Assembly (NCBI GenBank): GCA_947571655.1
Contig: CANOYR010000003.1
Coordinates: forward strand, 67,408 to 102,834
Reading direction: 5' to 3'
Source of the DNA: an uncultured Caryophanales bacterium
GTDB taxonomy: Bacteria > Bacillota_I > Bacilli_A > RF39 > UBA660
Length of the DNA: 35,427 nucleotides
The notes under the pieces were generated by a model. It did no database searches and had not been told where the DNA came from. It worked only from the letters and a program-made list of their open reading frames with translations. Made by a program: the position numbers and the translations under genes. Shown piece after piece: positions 31,101 through 35,427 of the stretch (the stretch's first letter is position 1; every line of letters starts with the position of its first letter).

Positions 31101-32293
31101 TCTTTAACTCTATAGAAAACGATTATCTTGTTATCACAAATACAACAGATATTCCAAATATCGGAACACAAGGTAATGGTAGAGTTGTAAAACGTTCAGA
31201 TACTTGCATGTACACAATGAATAACGATGGATATTTAGTTATAAGAGTAAATCGAGAGAGCGGTGTATCAATCAATGAATTAGTTGAAAATCTTAAAGCA
31301 ACAGAAGGATATGAAGATTATTACGAATTATGCACAGATGATACCTTAAAAATTGAAGGCGATAATGTTGAATTACATAAGGAGATTGAAAAAATTATCT
31401 TAGATGGTAGTGAAAATTGGGGATATAATAATGGGCAGTTTTATATTAATGGAAGTGGTTATAAAACCTATTCCGAAGGTGGAAAATGTACAAGTTCACA
31501 TTATTTATATAAGTTCCAAGAAGATAAGGAAATATGGATAGGAAATAGTAATTTTATACTAATTAAAGATAGTAATTTTTCTAATCTCAGCGACTTTAAA
31601 AATTGGTTGTCAGAAAATCCAATAACTGTTTATTATAAACTAGCAGAACCACAAGATATTTTACTTCAAAAAGCAGAAATTCCATTATTTGATGGAGTAA
31701 ATCATATTCAATTTATGGATGATATACAAACCGAAACTTCTGTTTATTTCATAAAAAAGACATTACTGTCTGATGAATATGTTATTCAGCCACAGTTAAA
31801 TCAAACAAATAAAAATCTATCAATTACTGATGATAAAACAAACAAAAATGCTAGTGATATCAATTCAACAAATACTAATTTGAATAATAATTACTATAAC
31901 AAAGATCAAATTGACGTTATGAATACTTCAACAGAGCAGATTATCACACAGATTCGAAATCAAGTTGAAATGACAACAAGCGCAACTAATTTGCAAATCT
32001 CAGTATTAGAAGAAAAAATAATAAATGGTGCAACATCTGTTACTACCGAAACTGGATATAAATTTGACAAAGATGGGCTTTCTATTTCTAAAACTGGAGA
32101 GCCAATGAGGTCATTACTAGATAACGATGGATTGACTGTATTTAGAGACAATGTAGAAATGTTATCAGTTAGATCAGATGGAGTAAATGCAGAAAATATT
32201 ACAGTTAGAACTTATTTAACAATTGGAAAAAATACTCGTGTTGAAGATTATAAAACAGGAACAGGCTTCTTTTATATAGGAGGTGCTAGTTAA
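28148..32293 (+). CDS. Large tail-tip / receptor-binding protein (Tal-like)
   Basis: This gene encodes 1381 residues. The N-terminal ~340 residues (ITFETLEVYDLSDKEIDAQI, IGVIYDDNSTEYIKMGKYTI) look like the tail-tip hub/tail-lysin scaffold of siphoviruses. They are followed by a coiled coil (about 365-415), then several beta-rich modules separated by linkers such as HDYRPSGSW and EYEPSKENEVLIDLNKPN. These are typical carbohydrate-binding-like modules of tail tips. The C-terminus has another coiled coil (TNTNLNNNYYNKDQIDVM) and a terminal domain ending in RVEDYKTGTGFFYIGGAS, common in this family. It probably contacts host surface glycans. ATG 28148 is preferred; GTG 28142 is also possible. Confidence 0.85.
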   Translation: MTDKFKLKCKEFTYQDRLGKIEYDNDQVISGSDYLQKIVIDDSCITNGTIVGSIYAKSITFETLEVYDLSDKEIDAQIGVIYDDNSTEYIKMGKYTIQDETNQETAKNGQYKGLDNLRLLDTEYVCNITDFANITIKDFLVDVCNQLNLTLGTTNFTNDNLPVKGNPFTNKETCRTVLKSILNCSLNFAIIDVDTNSLVIRWLDDEVSETFTKDDYDNLEKNNVYSPINSLIIRDSVISGENVIRQDEISIAEIGENQFIIEDTYFLYTEELRDLAIDNLWDKVKGLTYIDCKLTTSLGRPYLKVGQKISIEDDNGNYFDTYVLKHQFTYDGTFYSVIESPALTKEEEKRKNTTDIKTRFRNTERIVDKINGQIIDIIEEQTDTKDRLNQTISTLDGTTQTVSKVETDIANITNTTQESIGGNHLCIDDTFNSNALEYTIHGKSEQEVAILGSRINYFNFKTWKNNVGVNQGNISFDGETLIMSNPTSTDQYTILFPNVIDSTEKTKKSCLEAGVNIENWSYLTLSYDNPNHVKSQSHIFLYDENFNLLETYSSEITTDENGRHVQLIVGPNAKYCYFRIDNKSFGEDNTTLIVKNVTIINSVWYNYIPFIIPKPTPTNPSEIKTIPNIRNLLDTDLSKITNKGLNFEYEGSTVKIDGTSTNVGQNIVKTKTKLKKGIYTISFWKLGGTLERKDSNDCQLFVQTSDGTTERLTNITGTRLENGENAKTTITLKEEKEIYLYFYHKDSLIFNNYEIGVQIEKGSIAHDYRPSGSWAKIRVTGENQFFLRNPSCRGYSYGLPHNTTNSIEIKSYDSNNLSFSMTANGYAYILSNTHYLKPNTDYLLSYNRKNNNYPAPSNTRYYIYDFDENGDYVLNQNSSDPDGDKQYLFTTNNKGMVAFAWGGDNKCSGASSIISNIMIVEKVDNVEYEPSKENEVLIDLNKPNLFNKNDYGFVQNANIDSTGLIKDDSVFDLLYFKLSKGTYKIFNSIENDYLVITNTTDIPNIGTQGNGRVVKRSDTCMYTMNNDGYLVIRVNRESGVSINELVENLKATEGYEDYYELCTDDTLKIEGDNVELHKEIEKIILDGSENWGYNNGQFYINGSGYKTYSEGGKCTSSHYLYKFQEDKEIWIGNSNFILIKDSNFSNLSDFKNWLSENPITVYYKLAEPQDILLQKAEIPLFDGVNHIQFMDDIQTETSVYFIKKTLLSDEYVIQPQLNQTNKNLSITDDKTNKNASDINSTNTNLNNNYYNKDQIDVMNTSTEQIITQIRNQVEMTTSATNLQISVLEEKIINGATSVTTETGYKFDKDGLSISKTGEPMRSLLDNDGLTVFRDNVEMLSVRSDGVNAENITVRTYLTIGKNTRVEDYKTGTGFFYIGGAS

Positions 32294-33708
32294 TGGCTAC
32301 GTTTTTAGGATATAGCAATTTTAGTGGTAAAAACGGAGATAAATTTAGTGCAGATTTACTTTACGATATTATAGAAAAAAATATTGCAGGAAATTACTAT
32401 ATAGTTCGTCTATATGGTTATATCCGTTCATGGGGATATTCTGGTAGTGGTAAGTATGCTTCATTTTATATTAATGGAGTAGATTCAGGCGGATTCAGTT
32501 CAATTTCTGTCAATCAATATTCACAAGTTGCCGTTCGTGACGTAGCTGTTTATGGAGATTCACTTGGAAGGTGTACTTTAGATTGGTCTTTATCTGTTAG
32601 TACAACATGGACTTTAGGGAGTGCGTCTGCAAGTGGAAGTATTCAATTAGACACAATTCCAAGAGTATCCACAATTACAGCTACTGATGGGAAAATAGAA
32701 AGTGCAATTTCAATTAATATCAATCGAGCAAGTAACGATTTTTTACACCAACTTAGATATAGTTTTGGTTCTTTAAGTGGAGTAATTGCACAAGGAGTAT
32801 CGAACTCCTATGGATGGACAATCCCGAGTTCATTTTATACTCAAATCCCTAATGCAAAAAATGGACAAGGTGTGATTTATTGTGACACGTATTATGGTAG
32901 TACTTTGATAGGTACTTCGTCATGTGTACTAAATATTGGAACGGATGAGGCAAAATGCAAGCCAACAGTAACAGCTACAATTGAAGATACTAATACTACA
33001 GCAATAAATTTAACCGGAGATAAAAATAAACTGATAAAGTTCATATCTAACCCAAAGATTACAATTACAGCTACAGCTAAGAACAATTCATCAATTGCAA
33101 GTAGAAGTGTGTCTTGTGCTGATGGAAAGAGTGGTAGTGGCACTACAATAACACTTAGTAAAGTAGAAAGTGGAAATTTCACAGTATCAGCAACAGATTC
33201 AAGAGGTTATGTAACCTCAATTACAATAAATAAAACATTAATAAACTATTTAACATTGACATTAAATCCAACGTTTTCACGTCCGTCTCCTACAACAGGC
33301 GAAGTCAAATTAAAATATAACGGAAATTTCTTTAATGGTTCTTTAGGAAGTGTTGCCAATACTTTAATAATTAAATATAGATATAAAGAGAGTACAAGTT
33401 CTACATGGAGTTCATATACAACTTTGAGTCCATCTAAATCTGGAAACACATATTCACAAGAAATAAGTTTGGGGACTAATTTTAGCTATCAAAAAGCATA
33501 CGATTTTGAAATCGTTGCAACAGATAAGCTCAATACAGTAACTCAAAATGCACATGTTTTGGAGGGTATTCCAATGTTGGCTTTATTTAAAGCAATGATT
33601 GAAATGTTTGGGATTGAAGCATTTTCAATTTCAGATGATGGAACTACACTAATTATTAATGGAAATATAAAAATAAGCGGGTCAAATAAATTATTAAAAA
33701 ACTTATAG
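32293..33708 (+). CDS. DUF859-family minor structural protein
   Basis: This gene encodes 471 residues, Ser/Thr-rich and beta-rich. The N-terminal carbohydrate-binding-like region (SGKYASFYINGVDSGG, then LDTIPRVSTITATDG) and Ig-like central repeats (e.g. VSATDSRGYVTSITINKT) match the DUF859 group of Firmicutes siphovirus minor tail proteins. The C-terminus ends in a short helix and FSISDDGTTLIINGNIKISG. It shares one base with the upstream gene and probably sits at the tail tip or baseplate as a host-recognition accessory. Confidence 0.8.
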   Translation: MATFLGYSNFSGKNGDKFSADLLYDIIEKNIAGNYYIVRLYGYIRSWGYSGSGKYASFYINGVDSGGFSSISVNQYSQVAVRDVAVYGDSLGRCTLDWSLSVSTTWTLGSASASGSIQLDTIPRVSTITATDGKIESAISININRASNDFLHQLRYSFGSLSGVIAQGVSNSYGWTIPSSFYTQIPNAKNGQGVIYCDTYYGSTLIGTSSCVLNIGTDEAKCKPTVTATIEDTNTTAINLTGDKNKLIKFISNPKITITATAKNNSSIASRSVSCADGKSGSGTTITLSKVESGNFTVSATDSRGYVTSITINKTLINYLTLTLNPTFSRPSPTTGEVKLKYNGNFFNGSLGSVANTLIIKYRYKESTSSTWSSYTTLSPSKSGNTYSQEISLGTNFSYQKAYDFEIVATDKLNTVTQNAHVLEGIPMLALFKAMIEMFGIEAFSISDDGTTLIINGNIKISGSNKLLKNL

Positions 33709-33715
33709 GAGAATA

Positions 33716-34063
33716 ATGGAAGAATTTATTACACAAATGATGGCTTTAAACGAGCCTAAAATTTTATTTATTTTATGCGGAATTTTTATTTTCGCAGATG
33801 TTATTACAGGATATTTAAAAGCCTTTAAAAATCGAAAAGTTAACTCATCAATTTCACGTGATGGATATATTAAAAAAATAGCTTGGATTGTAGCATTATT
33901 GCTAGGATTTGCAGTTGATTTTTTAGTAAAAGTGGAATTATTCTTGATTGGTAGTGCTTTAGTATGCGTTGCTACAGAAGGAATATCATTTTATGAGAAT
34001 TTGAACGAATTAGGCGTTACATTGCCTTTTAACAAATATTTCGAAAAAATGAAGGGAGAGTAA
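33716..34063 (+). CDS. Holin (TcdE / phage holin 4_1 family)
   Basis: Holins form membrane lesions that time lysis and release the endolysin. The 115-residue protein has hydrophobic segments (KILFILCGIFIFADVITGYL; IAWIVALLLGFAVDFLVK; LFLIGSALVCVATEGISF). The motif FADVITGYLKAFKNRKVNSS is diagnostic for the holin 4_1/TcdE-like family. It lies directly before the endolysin gene, four bases apart. AGGAG precedes the start. Confidence 0.93.
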   Translation: MEEFITQMMALNEPKILFILCGIFIFADVITGYLKAFKNRKVNSSISRDGYIKKIAWIVALLLGFAVDFLVKVELFLIGSALVCVATEGISFYENLNELGVTLPFNKYFEKMKGE

Positions 34064-34066
34064 ATT

Positions 34067-34831
34067 ATGGAATATTTTACTTTTGGAATGAAGGAGATGA
34101 GAGTAACCCAGTCATATTATGGAACAACCTCTCATAAACCACATTGGTCTAATTCAAAAAATTATGCAGATTATCCAATTGATCTTGCAGGAAAAGATGG
34201 AGGACAAGATGGGTATTATGCTACAGTTGATATGAAAGTAGTTGCTATTAAAGGAAAAGGAAATAGCATGACTAATACAATTTGGTTAGTTGCTACAGAA
34301 AAATGTATGACTCCAATTGGCGAAATAACTCCTTTTATCGCACTTACTCACTGGAACGATAATGATCCATACATTGCAAAATTAGGCAATGGTTCTATTG
34401 TAAAAGCAGGAAATATTATTTGCTTAGAAGGAGTGGATGGCGCAACAGCAAATCACCTTCATCTAGTCTGTGGAAATGCAGATAAAGGATGTGGAAATGG
34501 TCTAATCAAAAATTCAAATGGCAAATGGGTATCAAACGGTTATTGTATGAAGCCAGAAGAAGTAATGTTTGTTGATAGAGATTTCACAACTAAAGAGTTG
34601 TGGGGTGGTTGTCTTCCTTGGAAAGATAAACCACAAGTAACATATTACCCTAAAACCCCATATAATGGGTCTAGCTTCGTTGATGGACTTAAAACAGTAG
34701 GAATACCTAGTTCATATATAAATCGTTCTAAAATTGCCTTAAAAAACGGTATAAAGGCATATCTAGGAACGGCTTCTCAAAATACACAATTATTAAATTT
34801 ATTAAAACAAGGAAAATTAATTCAAGCATAG
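34067..34831 (+). CDS. Endolysin: M23-like domain plus C-terminal wall-binding repeat
   Basis: This gene encodes 254 residues. The N-terminal ~165 residues resemble the LytM/M23-type peptidase fold: DYPIDLAGKDGGQDGYYATV, a central FIALTHWND and the metal-binding HLH in TANHLHLVCG. The usual first ligand His of an HxxxD motif is not obvious before the Asp of PIDLAG, so it belongs to a divergent subgroup. The C-terminal ~55 residues (SSFVDGLKTVGIPSSYINRS, ending LLKQGKLIQA) match a short wall-binding repeat common in clostridial phage lysins. There is no signal peptide, so export depends on the holin. GGGAG precedes the start. Confidence 0.85.
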   Translation: MEYFTFGMKEMRVTQSYYGTTSHKPHWSNSKNYADYPIDLAGKDGGQDGYYATVDMKVVAIKGKGNSMTNTIWLVATEKCMTPIGEITPFIALTHWNDNDPYIAKLGNGSIVKAGNIICLEGVDGATANHLHLVCGNADKGCGNGLIKNSNGKWVSNGYCMKPEEVMFVDRDFTTKELWGGCLPWKDKPQVTYYPKTPYNGSSFVDGLKTVGIPSSYINRSKIALKNGIKAYLGTASQNTQLLNLLKQGKLIQA

Positions 34832-34832
34832 T

Positions 34833-34860
34833 AAAAGCTAGTCATAATGGCTAGTTTTTG
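34833..34860 (+). terminator. Rho-independent terminator after endolysin
   Basis: CTAGTC-ATAAT-GGCTAG (34838-34854) extends by A-T pairs on both sides and ends in TTTTT. It closes the structural-lysis operon immediately after the endolysin stop codon. Confidence 0.82.
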
Positions 34861-34889
34861 CTTGTCAGAATTTGTCGAACGAATTTAAT

Positions 34890-34935
34890 CGATTTTTATA
34901 GTATTTTGTAATATAATATGCAACCAAGAAAGGGG
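34890..34935 (+). promoter_or_regulatory. Possible promoter and RBS of the last small gene
   Basis: A perfect TATAAT lies at 34912-34917, but no convincing -35 box is found at the usual distance. A strong ribosome binding site AAAGGGG follows (34930-34935). As the gene comes after a terminator, its own promoter is expected. Confidence 0.4.
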
Positions 34936-34942
34936 ATATTAT

Positions 34943-35107
34943 ATGTTAAAAAGATTCAATAGAAAAGAAGTACAATTATTTACTAATAAGTTTGAAATAA
35001 AATGTACTTCAATTACATTAGAAAAAATACAAGATGAATATTTTATTATTATTAATGAACAATTCAGATTGCAAGTTCAGTATAATTATATAAGCGAATT
35101 TATATAA
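34943..35107 (+). CDS. Small protein, unknown function
   Basis: This gene encodes 54 residues: a basic N-terminus (MLKRFNRKEVQLFTNKFEIK) followed by beta-like hydrophobic strands (DEYFIIINEQFRLQVQYNYI). AAAGGGG sits eight bases upstream of the ATG. It is separately transcribed after the lysis terminator. No family was recognised. A further ribosome binding site lies directly after it, so more genes followed in the real phage genome. Confidence 0.65.
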   Translation: MLKRFNRKEVQLFTNKFEIKCTSITLEKIQDEYFIIINEQFRLQVQYNYISEFI

Positions 35108-35119
35108 TTGAAAGGAGGG

Positions 35120-35427
35120 ATTTTCTGATCTTGTTTCTGGTCTTGTTTTCATCAAATAATATATAAAAATATAGAAAATTTTACTTGATAGAGTTTTAAA
35201 AAGTATTGTTTTTCTGACATTTAATCATTTCCCTTTCTTTACAAACTATATGTATTTTAGCTATGATGTCTTAAAGATGTGCATGGAAGATAAATGGAAT
35301 TACAATATGCCCCCTGCCTACCATGTGTATCAGATAATGCTCTCTCATATGTTCTTTAATTTTTATTTCTATTTTCATGTATATGAGTATTTTTTCACTG
35401 TCTTCAGACACACCAGAAGAGGGCATC
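35120..35427. other. Rodent genomic DNA joined to the phage (assembly chimera)
   Basis: After the ribosome binding site GAAAGGAGGG (35110-35119) no start codon or frame follows, and base composition changes to a eukaryote-like texture with no plausible phage gene. The segment ends in a recognisable rodent B2 SINE. The exact junction is uncertain by about ten bases. I see no prokaryotic feature in this stretch. Confidence 0.8.
35350..35427 (-). repeat. 3' part of a rodent B2 SINE (antisense)
   Basis: Read on the minus strand, the end of the window begins GATGCCCTCTTCTGGTGTGT, then CTGAAGACAG, TACTCATATACAT and an A-rich AATAAAAATTAAAG tail. This is the known 3' body and tail of the B2 short interspersed element of mouse and rat, recognised from memory. 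The element continues beyond the window edge. Confidence 0.88.

Noticed and set aside
1742..34831. Stop-codon recoding (TGA or TAG as sense)
   Set aside because: TGA, TAG and TAA all end genes at tight junctions, tRNA-Trp has anticodon CCA, and no suppressor tRNA is seen.
35120..35427. Bacterial host flank or phage attachment site at the right end
   Set aside because: The end matches a rodent B2 SINE rather than bacterial sequence, so it is not a natural integration junction.

Overview
The window is most of the structural half, plus an early/middle region, of a tailed siphovirus-type phage genome (or prophage) of a low-GC Gram-positive gut bacterium. The evidence is a strongly AT-rich sequence, tightly packed genes with AGGAG-type ribosome binding sites and ATGA overlaps, an SPP1-type portal, an N4-gp56-like capsid protein, a frameshifted tail chaperone, a tape measure protein, a DUF859 protein, and a TcdE-type holin next to an endolysin. 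TGA, TAG and TAA all act as stops, so the genetic code is standard. The host species cannot be named. The last ~300 bases are not phage: they end in the 3' part of a rodent B2 SINE in antisense. The contig is therefore probably a chimera assembled from a mouse- or rat-associated metagenome, which points to a rodent gut source.

Layout. Positions 1-1565 are a tRNA/RNA region with a partial tRNA, tRNA-Glu(TTC), tRNA-Pro(TGG) and tRNA-Ile(TAT). Between them lies a ~616-nt RNA closed by a nearly continuous ~27-bp terminal helix (311-926), resembling the giant phage RNAs ROOL/GOLLD. A second folded spacer lies at 1106-1488. Positions 1742-3960 hold a plus-strand cluster with a RusA resolvase, several small unknown genes, a probable small terminase and a stand-alone NrdD C-terminal-like domain. 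Positions 3968-5905 are a minus-strand operon with SSB, two unknown genes, a small serine recombinase and a 21-residue hydrophobic peptide. Positions 5906-6970 are a divergent control region with a TTGACA-17-TACAAT minus-strand promoter, a structured ssb leader, phased repeats and terminators. Positions 6971-15549 are a plus-strand middle cluster: a C5-cytosine methyltransferase, an MmcB-like nuclease, many small unknown genes, an RtcB RNA ligase, an ATP-type RNA ligase, zinc-ribbon proteins and two likely DNA-binding proteins. Positions 15558-34831 hold the packaging, head, tail and lysis genes in canonical order. A second cluster of four tRNAs (Trp, Gly, Asp, Leu) interrupts them between the portal and the scaffold. 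A small unknown gene (34943-35107) follows, and the phage sequence stops within an orphan ribosome binding site near 35119.

How the parts may work together. The phage carries at least eight tRNAs, two unrelated RNA-ligase families and a giant structured RNA. This suggests heavy investment in RNA supply and repair, perhaps against host anticodon nucleases. Late expression looks controlled at the RNA level. A promoter, a hairpin and a strong terminator stand in series before the portal gene. Hairpins sharing one identical 20-nt loop region, but with different stems, precede the major capsid and major tail genes. Pseudoknot-like structures precede the scaffold and tail tube genes. No DNA polymerase, primase or helicase is visible, so the replication module is probably missing from this partial contig.
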